From Sphingomonas sp. HF-S4 (GTDB taxonomy: Bacteria > Pseudomonadota > Alphaproteobacteria > Sphingomonadales > Sphingomonadaceae): a stretch of 64,000 nucleotides of DNA. Positions 43,140 through 52,105 of the stretch are shown here, in pieces. Every line of letters starts with the position of its first letter. Position 1 is the stretch's first letter. The stretch lies in contig NZ_JAWJEJ010000001.1 in the NCBI RefSeq assembly GCF_032911445.1, forward strand, positions 372,001 to 436,000, written 5' to 3'. Under the pieces are notes generated by a model, which saw only the letters and a program-made list of their open reading frames with translations, did not search any database and had not been told where the DNA came from. Both the position numbers and the translations under genes were made by a program.

Positions 43140-44443
43140 TGCCCTGGTTTGCGGTCCTCGCGCTTGCCGCGCAGCAGCTCGCTTTCCCCGGCGCCGAGGG
43201 CGCAGGCCGCTTTGCGCAGGGAGGCCGTGGCGGGCAGGTGCTGTTCGTCACCAACCTCGCCGATTCAGGCCCCGGCAGTCTCCGCGCCGCGGTCGAGACC
43301 AAGGGACCGCGCACGATCCTGTTTCGCGTATCGGGCACCATCAAGCTGACCAAGCCGCTGGTGATCCGTGAGGGCAGGGTGACGATCGCCGGTCAGTCGG
43401 CACCGGGCCACGGCATCACCCTGCGCGATCATATGCTGCAGATTTCGGCCGACGATGTCGTAGTGCGCTACATCCGCTCGCGGCTCGGCGACGAATCCAG
43501 GACCGAATCCGACGCGATCACGATCACCAGGGGCCGACGCATCATCCTCGATCACGTCTCGGCCAGCTGGTCGGTCGACGAAACCCTGTCGGTTTCGGCC
43601 AACTATGCCTCGCCCGAGCAAGGGTTTTACGACGTCACCGTCCAATGGTCGATCATTGCGGAATCGCTCACCCGATCGCTCCACGCCAAGGGCGAGCACG
43701 GCTATGGAAGTCTGATCCGCGGCGGCCGCGGATCGAAGGCGAGCTTCCACCACAATCTCTGGGCCAGCCACTCGGCGCGGATGCCGCGGCCGGGCAATTA
43801 CAGCGGCCCGGAAGTCGATCCGGTCGGCGCGTTCTTCGATTTCCGATCGAACGTCTTCTACAATTGGGGCCGCGGCCACGCCGGCTACAATGCCGACAAG
43901 GCGGCGCTGGTACGCTACAATTTCGTCGACAATGCCTATGTCGCCGGCCCGCAATCGCAGAAGCCGATCGCATTCGACGAGTCGGATACGCTGGCCAAGG
44001 CGTGGTTCACCGGCAACAGCATGAACGGCACGATCCCCGCCGACCCGTGGAGCCTGGTCACCGGCGTCCAGCCCGAAGGGTATCGCCTGGCCGGGCCTGT
44101 GGACGTTGCGCCGGTAGACCCTGATACCGCTGCTTCGGCGTATCGTCGCGTGCTTAACGGCGCCGGCGCCTCGAAGGTGCGCGACGCCGTCGATGCACGC
44201 ATCGTCGCCGGCGTCCGCGATCGCACGGGCCGCCAGATCGACAGCCAGCGCGATGTCGGCGGCTGGCCCGAACTGAAGAGCCTGCCCGCGCCTGCGGACC
44301 GCGACGAGGACGGCATGCCCGACGCATGGGAGCGCCGGCACGGGCTCGATCCGCGCAAGCCGGACGGCAACGCTGATCGCAACGGTGATGGCTTCACCAA
44401 TATCGAGGAGTGGCTCGCCGACGCAGCGGCCGGACGCGGCTGA
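43136..44443 (+). CDS. Secreted pectate lyase-like protein (PL1 type)
   Basis: This 435-residue protein has a short hydrophobic leader and a right-handed beta-helix of pectate-lyase type: FPGAEGAGRFAQGGRGGQVL, FVTNLADSGPGSLRAAVE, SDAITITRGRRIILDHVSAS and SFHHNLWASHSARMPR. Residues about 390-425 carry Asp-rich calcium-binding repeats (DRDEDGMPDAWE; DRNGDGFTNIEEW), like thrombospondin type 3 or dockerin-type elements. It would cleave pectate by beta-elimination to unsaturated oligogalacturonides, which feed KduI/KduD. ATG 43136 overlaps the GH28 stop. Confidence 0.85.
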   Translation: MMPWFAVLALAAQQLAFPGAEGAGRFAQGGRGGQVLFVTNLADSGPGSLRAAVETKGPRTILFRVSGTIKLTKPLVIREGRVTIAGQSAPGHGITLRDHMLQISADDVVVRYIRSRLGDESRTESDAITITRGRRIILDHVSASWSVDETLSVSANYASPEQGFYDVTVQWSIIAESLTRSLHAKGEHGYGSLIRGGRGSKASFHHNLWASHSARMPRPGNYSGPEVDPVGAFFDFRSNVFYNWGRGHAGYNADKAALVRYNFVDNAYVAGPQSQKPIAFDESDTLAKAWFTGNSMNGTIPADPWSLVTGVQPEGYRLAGPVDVAPVDPDTAASAYRRVLNGAGASKVRDAVDARIVAGVRDRTGRQIDSQRDVGGWPELKSLPAPADRDEDGMPDAWERRHGLDPRKPDGNADRNGDGFTNIEEWLADAAAGRG

Positions 44444-44449
44444 ACCCGA

Positions 44450-45439
44450 TCAGGCCAGCCCCTGGCTCCGCGTCCAGCTCAGGAACAGTTCGGGCCAGGC
44501 GCCGATCGGCTTGCCCATCGCGCGGGTCATTCCGAAGCCGTGACTGCCATAGGGGAACAGGTGTGTCTCGACCGGCACGCCCGCCGCCTTGAGTGCGGCG
44601 CGCAGCAGCAGGCTGTTCTCGACCGGCACGACATCGTCGTCCTCGGCGTGGAGCAGGAAGCAGGGGGGCGTGGACTTGTCGACATTGCGGTGGGGGGCGT
44701 GCGCTGCCTCGAGCGCGGCGCTCGCATTCTCGCCGATCAGCTGTTTTCGCGAGCCCATATGCGCGTCGGGCGCGGACATCGAGATCACCGGGTAGATCGG
44801 CGCGGCGAGCATCGGCCGCGCGCCGAGCCTGTCGGCGGCGTCGACCGGATCATAGGTCTTGGTGGCGTGCCGTGTCGCCAGGTCGGCGCAAAGGTGCCCG
44901 CCCGCCGAAAAGCCGATCGCTGCCACGCGCTCGGGATCGAGCGCATCGCGGATCGCGCGCGCGCGGATCAGCCGCATCGCCCGCTGCGCGTCCGACAGCG
45001 CGACATCGGGGCCGGCTTTCCAGCCGTCGCCGGGCAGGCGATAGAAGAGCACATAGGCAGTGAAGCCCTGCGCAGCGAGCCAGCGCGCCAGCCCATACCC
45101 CTCGTGGTCGAGCACGATCCGGACATAGCCGCCGCCCGGCATGATCAGCACCGAGGCGCCGTTGGCGACGCGCGGGCGGAACACCGCCAGCCGGGGGTTG
45201 GCGACGCCGCTCACCGAGCGGTCGGCGAGCATCGCGTTGGTGCTGCGTTCCTCGACCTTCTCGACTGGCAGCCTGGCCGGCTTGCCGGGGACGCCCTTTG
45301 GCCAAAGGTCGATCGTCTCGGTGGGGTCTGCCAGCCCCGCGGGCAGCGGTTTGTCACCCCTGGGCGGCGCGGACTGGGCGTGCGCCGCGAACGGGGTGGC
45401 AAGCGCTGCGAGCAGCGCGGAACGACGGTCAAGCTTCAT
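44450..45439 (-). CDS. Exported alpha/beta-hydrolase, probable carbohydrate esterase
   Basis: This 329-residue protein has a signal peptide (LLAALATPFAAHAQS), an oxyanion-type MPGGGYVRI and nucleophile GFSAGGH. The expected Asp and His follow in HAEDDDVVP and YGSHGFGM. This BD-FAE/acetyl-esterase type often removes acetyl groups from pectin or xylan. AGGAGG precedes the ATG. It converges with the lyase gene (7-nt gap) and has a paralogue at 58050-59006. Confidence 0.82.
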   Translation of the reverse strand: MKLDRRSALLAALATPFAAHAQSAPPRGDKPLPAGLADPTETIDLWPKGVPGKPARLPVEKVEERSTNAMLADRSVSGVANPRLAVFRPRVANGASVLIMPGGGYVRIVLDHEGYGLARWLAAQGFTAYVLFYRLPGDGWKAGPDVALSDAQRAMRLIRARAIRDALDPERVAAIGFSAGGHLCADLATRHATKTYDPVDAADRLGARPMLAAPIYPVISMSAPDAHMGSRKQLIGENASAALEAAHAPHRNVDKSTPPCFLLHAEDDDVVPVENSLLLRAALKAAGVPVETHLFPYGSHGFGMTRAMGKPIGAWPELFLSWTRSQGLA

Positions 45440-45462
45440 GGGCAACCTCCTGGGCGCCCGGT

Positions 45463-47004
45463 TCAGGTGCCGGGCTGGATATAGGGCACGCGCGCGAACA
45501 GCTCGCGCTGCCATTGGCGCGGGTCGTTCGCGATACGATTCGGCATATCGAAGACCATCGTCGCGCGCTTGTCGAGGGCATAGCGCGGCCAGCGCGGCAG
45601 GCCGGGATGATTGGGGTCGCCCGTCGTGGCGAAGGCAACGAAGCAGTCCTGCATCGCCTGGGACATGGCGCGGGCGTCGGCGCCTGTGCCGGTATGCGAA
45701 CCCTCGGCGCCGAGCGTGCCAAAGACGAGCGGGATGTCGAGCGTGTGGAAGGCGCCGCAGCGCGGATCGGTGCGCGAGGTGAAGTCCAGCTGATAGACCC
45801 AGGCCGGGGCGCCGGCCTTGGCGCGTTCCTCGGCCTCGATCACCTGGCCGCGCCAGCTGCGTCCGCAGGTCGTCGCGTCGTAGAAGACGCGCTCCGGCGT
45901 CCAGTCCGGGAAGCGCGCGCGATACTGTGCGACGACCCATTCGGGGAGGATGTCGATGCGCAGTTCGGGAGCGATCCGCTCGGCGATATTGTCCCAAGTG
46001 AGATCGCGCATCTTGGGGGAATCGGGTGCGACGAAGGCGCGGGTCTCGTCGTGCGTGTTGCCGAGCAGCATCGGGATAGCATTCGATTGCGGATTGGCGT
46101 CGGGCCAGAAGGGGTGGCGGGTGAGCCATTTCATGTCGAGCACCGGGCCGAAATAGACGCTCCCGCCGAGGATGGGATCGGTCGCGGACAAGCCTTCGAT
46201 CAGCTTCTCGTGCGGCATCGTCAGCAAGGCATCGAGATCGTTGACGCCGAGCCTGGCGAGATAGGCGCGGGTGCGTGCGGTGGCGTTGAGCGGGCCCGAG
46301 GCAGTGACTTGCTGGCCGCTCATCGTCGCGGCGCGGTGGAACAGGCCGCGCGCTGCCGGCATGCCCATCATCGTCGCGATCTTGGCGCCGCCACCCGACT
46401 GGCCGAAGACGAGTACCCGGTTCGGATCGCCGCCGAAACTGGCGATGTTGTCGCGCACCCAGCGCAGCGCGAGGATCAGGTCGAGCTGGCCCAGATTGCC
46501 GCTGTCGGGGAAGCGCGAGTCGAGGCGGGCGAGGTAGAGATAGCCGAGCGCATTGAGGCGGTGGTTGACGCTCACCACGACCACGTCGCCGCGTGCCGCG
46601 AGGACGTGCCCGTCGTTGAGCGGATCGGTGACGCTGCCGCCCGAATAAGCGCCGCCATGAATGTACAGCATCACCGGTTTCCGGGCCGCGGGACGGGCGT
46701 CGGAGGTCCAGATGTTGAGGAACAGGCAGTCTTCGGACTGCGCGCCATAGCGGCTGCCCGATTGCGGCGCGACCGGGCCGAAGGTTGCTGCCGCCTGCAC
46801 TTCGCCGGGGGGCGAGACGGCGACCGGCGCGCGGAAGCGATCGGCGCGGCCGTAGCGGATGCCGCGGAACACGCGGACGCCGCCCTCCAAGGTTCCCTGG
46901 AACAATCCGGCGGCGGTGCGCACGGGGGCGATGGACCGGGCCCAAGCGTGCGCCGGGAGCAGCGTTGCCGAGGCTCCGGCGATCAGCGTGCGGCGGTCGA
47001 TCAT
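45463..47004 (-). CDS. Exported carboxylesterase type B
   Basis: This 513-residue protein has a Tat-like leader (MIDRRTLIAGASATLLPAHA) and the cholinesterase-like fold: SEDCLFLNIWTSD, MLYIHGGAYSGGSV, nucleophile FGQSGGGAKIA and RWVRDNIASFGGDPNRV. It would hydrolyse esters such as acetyl, feruloyl or methyl groups on plant polymers; the substrate is not readable. GGAGG precedes the ATG. A LacI-type operator lies between it and the divergent uxaA. Confidence 0.88.
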   Translation of the reverse strand: MIDRRTLIAGASATLLPAHAWARSIAPVRTAAGLFQGTLEGGVRVFRGIRYGRADRFRAPVAVSPPGEVQAAATFGPVAPQSGSRYGAQSEDCLFLNIWTSDARPAARKPVMLYIHGGAYSGGSVTDPLNDGHVLAARGDVVVVSVNHRLNALGYLYLARLDSRFPDSGNLGQLDLILALRWVRDNIASFGGDPNRVLVFGQSGGGAKIATMMGMPAARGLFHRAATMSGQQVTASGPLNATARTRAYLARLGVNDLDALLTMPHEKLIEGLSATDPILGGSVYFGPVLDMKWLTRHPFWPDANPQSNAIPMLLGNTHDETRAFVAPDSPKMRDLTWDNIAERIAPELRIDILPEWVVAQYRARFPDWTPERVFYDATTCGRSWRGQVIEAEERAKAGAPAWVYQLDFTSRTDPRCGAFHTLDIPLVFGTLGAEGSHTGTGADARAMSQAMQDCFVAFATTGDPNHPGLPRWPRYALDKRATMVFDMPNRIANDPRQWQRELFARVPYIQPGT

Positions 47005-47037
47005 CGCGCGTCCCCTCCTTTTTCTCTTTCTGAACCG

Positions 47038-47051
47038 GGTAACCGGTGTCA
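47038..47051. promoter_or_regulatory. Candidate LacI-family operator between the esterase gene and uxaA
   Basis: GGTAACCGGTGTCA shares ACCGGTGTCA with the site at 41651. It lies in the 126-bp divergent region and could control both genes. Confidence 0.5.
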
Positions 47052-47130
47052 GTTGTATTGGCAACGACGGTTGCGCCGCCGGTCGTTTCGACCCAAATAG
47101 CCGCTGGCGCATGGGCGCCCCGGAACGCGC

Positions 47131-48612
47131 ATGACCAAAGCCCTTAGAATCCATTCCAGCGACCACGTCGCGACCTTGCTCGAAGCGGTGTCGGCTGGCG
47201 GAGCGGTCGATGTCGGCGGCACCGCGATCGTTGCCCATGCCGACATCCCCAAGGGGCATAAGGTTGCGCTGCGCGATATTGCTGCGGGCGAGGAGATCGT
47301 GAAGTTCGGTTTCTCGATCGGCCGCGCCACGGCGGCGATCCGGGCGGGCGACCATGTCCACAGCCATAACCTTGCCACCGGCCTGTCGGGCACGCTCGAC
47401 TATCGCTACGATCCGCATGCCGCGCCGCGTGCGCCGGCTTCCGACATGCGGACTTTCCTGGGCTATGTCCGCGAGGATGGGCGCGTGGGGACGCGCAACG
47501 AGATTTGGATCCTTCCCAGCGTCGGCTGCGTCGGGCGCACCGCCGAGCGGATCGCCGCCGAGGCCGGGCGCCGCCATGCAGGGCAGGTCGATGGCGTCCA
47601 CGCCTTCGCGCATCCTTATGGCTGCTCGCAGCTCGGCGACGATCTCGGCGCGACGCGGCGGATGCTCGCCGCGCTCGCGGCGCATCCCAATGCCGGCGGC
47701 GTGCTGCTGATCGGTCTGGGCTGCGAATCGAACCAGATCGCCCGGCTGCTCGAAGACGTGCCCGAAAGCCATCGCCCGCGCATCCGCACGATCGTCGCGC
47801 AGACTTCGGCCGACGAGTTCGAGGAGGGGCTCGCCGCGGTTGCCGATCTCGCCGCCGAGGCCGCGAAGACCCGGCGCCAGCCGGTCGGCCTCGACAAGCT
47901 CGTCCTCGGCGTAAAGTGCGGCGGCTCGGACGGATTCTCAGGCCTGACCGCCAACCCGCTGGTTGGGCGGATGAGCGACGCGATCACCGCCGCGGGCGGC
48001 AGCGCGATCGTCACCGAAATCCCCGAGATCTTCGGGGCCGAGCAGATGCTGATGGACCGCGCCGAGAGCCGCGATGTGTTCGATGGCGTCGTCGGCGTGG
48101 TCAACGACTTCAAGACCTACTTCCTCAGCCATGGCGAGCCGGTCTCGGAGAATCCGTCGCCCGGCAATGTCGCCGGCGGGATCACCACGCTCGAGGAGAA
48201 GTCGCTCGGCGCGGTGCAGAAGGCCGGGCACGCGGTGCTGACCGACGTCAAGCGGTACGGGGAACGCATCGAGCGGACCGGGCTGACCCTGCTCGAAGCG
48301 CCGGGCAACGATGCGGTGTCTTCGACTGCGCTTGCCGCGGCGGGGGCGACGGTCATCCTGTTCACCACCGGCCGCGGCACGCCGCTCGGCTTCCCGGTGC
48401 CGACGGTCAAGATCGCGTCGAACAGCGAGCTTGCCGCGCGCAAGCCCAACTGGATCGATTTCGATGCGGGGCAGGTGCTGACCGACGGGTTCGAGGTTGC
48501 AGAGGAAGCGCTGATCGATCGGATCGTAGCGATCGCCTCGGGCGCGGAAACTTGTGCCGAGCGTAATGGAGAGCGCGAGATCGCTTTCTGGAAGCGAGGC
48601 GTTACGCTTTAG
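47131..48612 (+). CDS. uxaA: Altronate dehydratase
   Basis: This 493-residue enzyme dehydrates altronate to 2-keto-3-deoxygluconate in the galacturonate pathway. An N-terminal SAF domain (about 10-80, KGHKVALRDIAAGEEIVKFG) is joined to the UxaA catalytic domain (FLGYVREDGRVGTRNEIWIL, GVKCGGSDGFSGLTANPLVG, FTTGRGTPLGFPVPTVKIAS). The SAF and catalytic parts are fused, as in full-length family members. It is divergent from the carboxylesterase gene across a candidate operator. Confidence 0.93.
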   Translation: MTKALRIHSSDHVATLLEAVSAGGAVDVGGTAIVAHADIPKGHKVALRDIAAGEEIVKFGFSIGRATAAIRAGDHVHSHNLATGLSGTLDYRYDPHAAPRAPASDMRTFLGYVREDGRVGTRNEIWILPSVGCVGRTAERIAAEAGRRHAGQVDGVHAFAHPYGCSQLGDDLGATRRMLAALAAHPNAGGVLLIGLGCESNQIARLLEDVPESHRPRIRTIVAQTSADEFEEGLAAVADLAAEAAKTRRQPVGLDKLVLGVKCGGSDGFSGLTANPLVGRMSDAITAAGGSAIVTEIPEIFGAEQMLMDRAESRDVFDGVVGVVNDFKTYFLSHGEPVSENPSPGNVAGGITTLEEKSLGAVQKAGHAVLTDVKRYGERIERTGLTLLEAPGNDAVSSTALAAAGATVILFTTGRGTPLGFPVPTVKIASNSELAARKPNWIDFDAGQVLTDGFEVAEEALIDRIVAIASGAETCAERNGEREIAFWKRGVTL

Positions 48613-48735
48613 CCTAAGTCAAGCGGTAGCCGTAACCCATTCTCGGCCATTCCTGATGCCCGACCGTTCGATCGCTTGAAGAACCGATGTTAGGGCGCGA
48701 TGCTGCCCTAAATCGCAGTCGCGCGTTGAGCGGTG

Positions 48736-49008
48736 ATGACCGACACAATCGAGAACCTCCAACGCAAGATGGACGCTGCGGCTAGCGCGCTCGATTTCGA
48801 GGAGGCGCGGCGCATTCGTGACCGCATCAATTTGATGCGAGGTGGAGCGAGTGCTGCAGAGGCCGCACAGTCCGACACATCGGATTTGGTTCGCCAACAG
48901 CCGGGTGCCATGGGTCTTGGCACGAGCCGCCAGCGGCCGTCTCCTCTGCCAGGGTGGAAGCCGCCACCGAAGCCCGATCCAATGACGTCGGGCCGGAAAC
49001 GAAAGTGA
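48736..49008 (+). CDS. Small UVR-domain protein
   Basis: This 90-residue protein begins with a UvrB/UvrC (UVR) motif: TIENLQRKMDAAASALDFEE followed by AARRIRDRI-type residues. A disordered Pro/Lys tail ends SGRKRK. UVR motifs mediate protein contacts in repair and stress proteins. Here it is on its own and the partner is unknown. ATG 48736 is used; a GTG lies 3 nt upstream. Its stop overlaps the GTG of the next gene. Confidence 0.65.
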   Translation: MTDTIENLQRKMDAAASALDFEEARRIRDRINLMRGGASAAEAAQSDTSDLVRQQPGAMGLGTSRQRPSPLPGWKPPPKPDPMTSGRKRK

Positions 49009-49271
49009 GGATGGATATCGCAAGTGCCGCCATGCTGACCCTGCTTGGCCAACGTGAACCGGGAGCAACGATATGCCCAAGCGAGGTCGCACGAATGGTT
49101 GCCGCAGAAATGTCTGCAAGTGATGGGGCTGATTGGCGTACCGGGATGCCGATCGTCCACGCTGCGGTCGATCATTTGGTGGCTCAGGGGCGTATCAGAC
49201 TGAGTTGGAAAGGCAGGGCACTATCGGCGCGGTCCGGACCATATCGGATCGCCTGCGCGAACGGGAGCTAA
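49005..49271 (+). CDS. DUF3253-like small protein
   Basis: This 88-residue protein has a winged-helix-like pattern (AAMLTLLGQREPGATICPSE, VARMVAAEM, AAVDHLVAQGRIRLSWKG) typical of DUF3253 proteins. Function is unknown. The GTG at 49005 overlaps the UVR-protein stop; ATG 49011 is an alternative start. The pair forms a small two-gene unit unrelated to pectin. Confidence 0.6.
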   Translation: MRMDIASAAMLTLLGQREPGATICPSEVARMVAAEMSASDGADWRTGMPIVHAAVDHLVAQGRIRLSWKGRALSARSGPYRIACANGS

Positions 49272-49604
49272 GGGGGCAGCCGGAAGCGAACTCGAACCGG
49301 GGCAATTAGGGCGCTAGCTGCCACATGGGTCGGCTGAGATGAGCGACGGCTATCGCTTTCGCCGGCCCCAGCAGCGGCTAGGCAGGAAACCACCAATCTC
49401 AGGCGTTAAGTCGTCGCGTTTGTGGTGGTTTATGGATCCACGCTTCAGAAGGCTTGTCTCGCTACCTGAATTGCGGCTGGGTGAACCTCGTCATCTCGGG
49501 CAGGATGACGATGGGAGGCGAGCAATCTCCACACCCCCGTTGCCACTGACACCGGTTTCCTTTACGCCGTCGCCAAACTAGAGTGTGTGAGAGGAAGGCG
49601 CCTG
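49272..49604. other. Intergenic region carrying an operator
   Basis: These 333 bases hold a LacI-type operator at 49546-49559 and the ribosome binding site AGGAAGG (49592-49598) of the next gene. An open frame at 49339-49581 (80 codons) has no good ribosome binding site and runs through the operator, so it is not called. Confidence 0.4.
49546..49559. promoter_or_regulatory. Candidate LacI-family operator upstream of the hydratase-fold gene
   Basis: TGACACCGGTTTCC carries one full TGACACCGGT half with its centre, matching the reverse complement of the 41651 site (TGACACCGGTATCA) in 12 of 14 positions. It lies 46 nt before the GTG at 49605. Confidence 0.5.
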
Positions 49605-50396
49605 GTGGGATCCGTAGAAATTGCCGATGACGCGCGTCGCATTGCCGAGGCGTTCGTCGAGGCGCGGCGCGAAAGCCGCGCGCTTCCCGACTTCCCTGGC
49701 GACATTCCTGAAGCGCTGGACGACGCTTATGCCGTGCAGGACCATGCGATCGCTTTCGATGGCCGGAAAATTGGTGGGTGGAAGGTCGGGCGGATCAATC
49801 CGCCGCGCGACGGCGTCGACCGGCTCGCGGGGCCGATCTTCACTGATACTATCGTCGATGCGCGCGAGGGCCTGGAAATGCCGATCTTCGGCGAGGGGTT
49901 CGGCGCCGCCGAGGCCGAATTCCTGCTTCGCCTGCGCGCTGCGCCGCCTGCGGGCAAGACGCGCTTCACCGAGGAGGAGGCCGCCGACCTGATCGACGTG
50001 GTGCATGTCGGGATCGAGATCGCCAGCTCGCCCTTTCCCGGGATCAACCAGCACGGCCCGACCGTGACGATCTCCGACTATGGCAACAATAACGGTCTCG
50101 TCATCGGCGCGGCGATCCCCGACTGGCGCAGCGCGGACATCAAGGCATGGCCGGTGACGCTCGACATCAATGGCGAGCGGATCGGCGCGGCGACGGCCGA
50201 GACGATGCTCGACGGACCCGTGGGCGCGGTGCGCTTCCTGCTCGAGTTGATGGCGGCGCGGGGCATCGCGCTGGAGGCCGGGCAATGGGTGTCCAGCGGG
50301 GCGGTGACCGGGGTGCATCCGGTCGAGCCGGGCGACGAGGTGGTGTGCCGGTTCGGCGAAGGGTTCGAAGTGAGCTGTGGGATCACCGCGGCATAG
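49605..50396 (+). CDS. 2-keto-4-pentenoate hydratase/FAH-fold enzyme
   Basis: This 263-residue protein resembles the MhpD/2-oxopent-4-enoate hydratase branch of the fumarylacetoacetase fold: DDAYAVQDHAIAFDGRKIGG-type N-terminus, GAAEAEFLLRL with the metal-binding acidic residues, VGIEIASSPFPGI and WVSSGAVTGVHPVEPGD. It may act on a keto-acid from the uronate pathway, since an operator precedes it, but the reaction is unknown. The GTG start is set by AGGAAGG 6 nt upstream. Confidence 0.8.
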   Translation: MGSVEIADDARRIAEAFVEARRESRALPDFPGDIPEALDDAYAVQDHAIAFDGRKIGGWKVGRINPPRDGVDRLAGPIFTDTIVDAREGLEMPIFGEGFGAAEAEFLLRLRAAPPAGKTRFTEEEAADLIDVVHVGIEIASSPFPGINQHGPTVTISDYGNNNGLVIGAAIPDWRSADIKAWPVTLDINGERIGAATAETMLDGPVGAVRFLLELMAARGIALEAGQWVSSGAVTGVHPVEPGDEVVCRFGEGFEVSCGITAA

Positions 50397-50423
50397 CAAG
50401 GCGGCAGCGCGAAAGGAGTGGGC

Positions 50424-50720
50424 ATGGACGCGATGGCCGCAGCCGAGCCCGGCGCGAATCCGGCGCCGCGTCCCGTTCTGGACAGTCGCGCCGACGATGA
50501 AGCCTTGCCGCGCGGCGCGTTAACTGTAATCGTGCCGCGCATCGGCCAGGTCGATCGACTGGGCCGGGCGGTTTTCCTGGAGGGCCTTTCGGGTCGAATC
50601 GTGGCCTCCACGAGGATCGCGGCGCCCGCCGCACCGGCGGATCTTACGTCCAAGATGGCGAAGGTCCGTCAGACGGTGGCGACGGGCGCCGCGGTCCAAA
50701 TGCCGTCTCCATGCCGGTGA
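50424..50720 (+). CDS. Small hypothetical protein
   Basis: This 98-residue frame has a strong ribosome binding site (AAAGGAG) 6 nt before its ATG. Its 3' end overlaps the DUF885 gene by 10 nt. The protein is Ala/Pro-rich with a short hydrophobic segment (GALTVIVPRIGQ), and no family is recognised. It may be a real small gene or only a leader for the next gene. Confidence 0.35.
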   Translation: MDAMAAAEPGANPAPRPVLDSRADDEALPRGALTVIVPRIGQVDRLGRAVFLEGLSGRIVASTRIAAPAAPADLTSKMAKVRQTVATGAAVQMPSPCR

Positions 50721-52105
50721 CCGGACTTTCCCGCCGCTCGATACTGGCCGGGCTGTCGGCATCGGTACTGCCGTTTTCCGCACATGCCCAAGCGAACGAC
50801 GCGAAGCTGCGCGAGGCGCTCGATGGGCTCGGCCAACTGCCGGACTATAGTGCCAGGCTGGCGCGGCTCGCGGGCTTCGACCCGTCACAGCTGTCGCCTT
50901 CGGCGAGCCTCGATTTGCGAACGCTCCGCAATAATATTGCGATAGATTCGCAACTTGCCCGCCTTATGCCCGGTGGAAGGTCCGAGGGGCCGTATCGTCT
51001 TCCTCCCTTCGCCAGTATCGGACTCTGGCGCCACCCCAACGGCACCGCGGTGTATAGCCTGCTCCTGGAACGTCATGTCGGCGCGGGCGTCGGTCCGGAG
51101 GCCGCGCATCGCCGGTTCGAGCGTGCGGCCGACGTGCTCGGCCGGCGCGCGCTTCGGCTGATGGCGGGGTACACCGATACCGGCAGAAGCATTGGCGCGG
51201 GCTTCAAGGCGATGTTCGCAGAGCCGGCGTGGCTCTATGCGGACGACGATGCCGGGCGCGACCGCGCCGTGACCGACATGAACGGCTGGCTCGATCCCGC
51301 GCGTAAAGGGCTGCCCGAGCTGATCGGCCCGGTGCCGCCCGCCAGCCTCGACGTCCGCGTGCGCCGGATAAGCCGCGCCGACGAAGCGGCGGGCAAGGGG
51401 GGATATCGCGAGATCCCCGCGCCGGGGCAGCCGGGCGGGTATTTCGTCGACCTCAAGGATATTCGCCGCCGTCCGACGTGGACGCTGGGCAGCGTCGTCC
51501 ATCACGAGCTTCTGCCCGGCCACATGGTCCAGCTGCCGATCGAGGCTGGAGCCGATGCGCACCCGCTGCGCATCGCCTATCTGCCTGCCTTTTCCGAAGG
51601 CTGGGCGATCCATGCCGAGCAATTGATGGCGCGCCGCGGCGCGTATCGCGACCTGTCGCTCGACGAGCTCGGCCATGTCCATTGGCTGCTGTTCCGCGCG
51701 GTGCGCGGGCTGATCGATACCGGCATCCACCATCGCCGCTGGAGCCTCGATCAGGCGCGCGCGGAATTCGACCGGCGCCAAGGCGTGTCGGCCTATTTCG
51801 CGCCGTTCGAGCGCGATCTCGAGCGCATCGTCGCCGAGCCTGCGATACGCGCCGCCGAAGCGCTGGTCTGGCTGGGCCTCGCCGAGCGGACACGCGGGCT
51901 GACCGGCCCCGCGCTGGGCCGCGCCAACCAGGCGATCCTGGCGCATGGCCGGAAACCGTTGCGATTTATCCCGAATGGTGGGAGTAGGGTGTGGTATGCG
52001 AAACGCTGCACCCCATGCTTCCCTCCAGCCCGGCTTGACGCTAACCAGCCGTCCAAGCCGCGAGCGGGTCTTGGACGGCATAAAGATAATGGGAGAGGCG
52101 AATGA
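50711..52105 (+). CDS. Exported DUF885 family protein
   Basis: This 464-residue protein has a Tat-type leader (SRRSILAGLSASVLPFSAHA) and the DUF885 pattern, including a metallopeptidase-like HHELLPGHMVQ and SEGWAIHAEQLMAR. DUF885 proteins are usually longer (about 580-600 residues) and many are putative zinc peptidases. The last 45 or so residues (from about 420) do not look like the domain and are encoded over a perfect hairpin, so the frame may read past an ancestral stop. The stop overlaps the transporter ATG. Confidence 0.75.
   Translation: MPVTGLSRRSILAGLSASVLPFSAHAQANDAKLREALDGLGQLPDYSARLARLAGFDPSQLSPSASLDLRTLRNNIAIDSQLARLMPGGRSEGPYRLPPFASIGLWRHPNGTAVYSLLLERHVGAGVGPEAAHRRFERAADVLGRRALRLMAGYTDTGRSIGAGFKAMFAEPAWLYADDDAGRDRAVTDMNGWLDPARKGLPELIGPVPPASLDVRVRRISRADEAAGKGGYREIPAPGQPGGYFVDLKDIRRRPTWTLGSVVHHELLPGHMVQLPIEAGADAHPLRIAYLPAFSEGWAIHAEQLMARRGAYRDLSLDELGHVHWLLFRAVRGLIDTGIHHRRWSLDQARAEFDRRQGVSAYFAPFERDLERIVAEPAIRAAEALVWLGLAERTRGLTGPALGRANQAILAHGRKPLRFIPNGGSRVWYAKRCTPCFPPARLDANQPSKPRAGLGRHKDNGRGE

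Noticed and set aside
49339..49581. Possible 80-residue protein
   Set aside because: It has no ribosome binding site, runs through a candidate operator and has no recognisable sequence.
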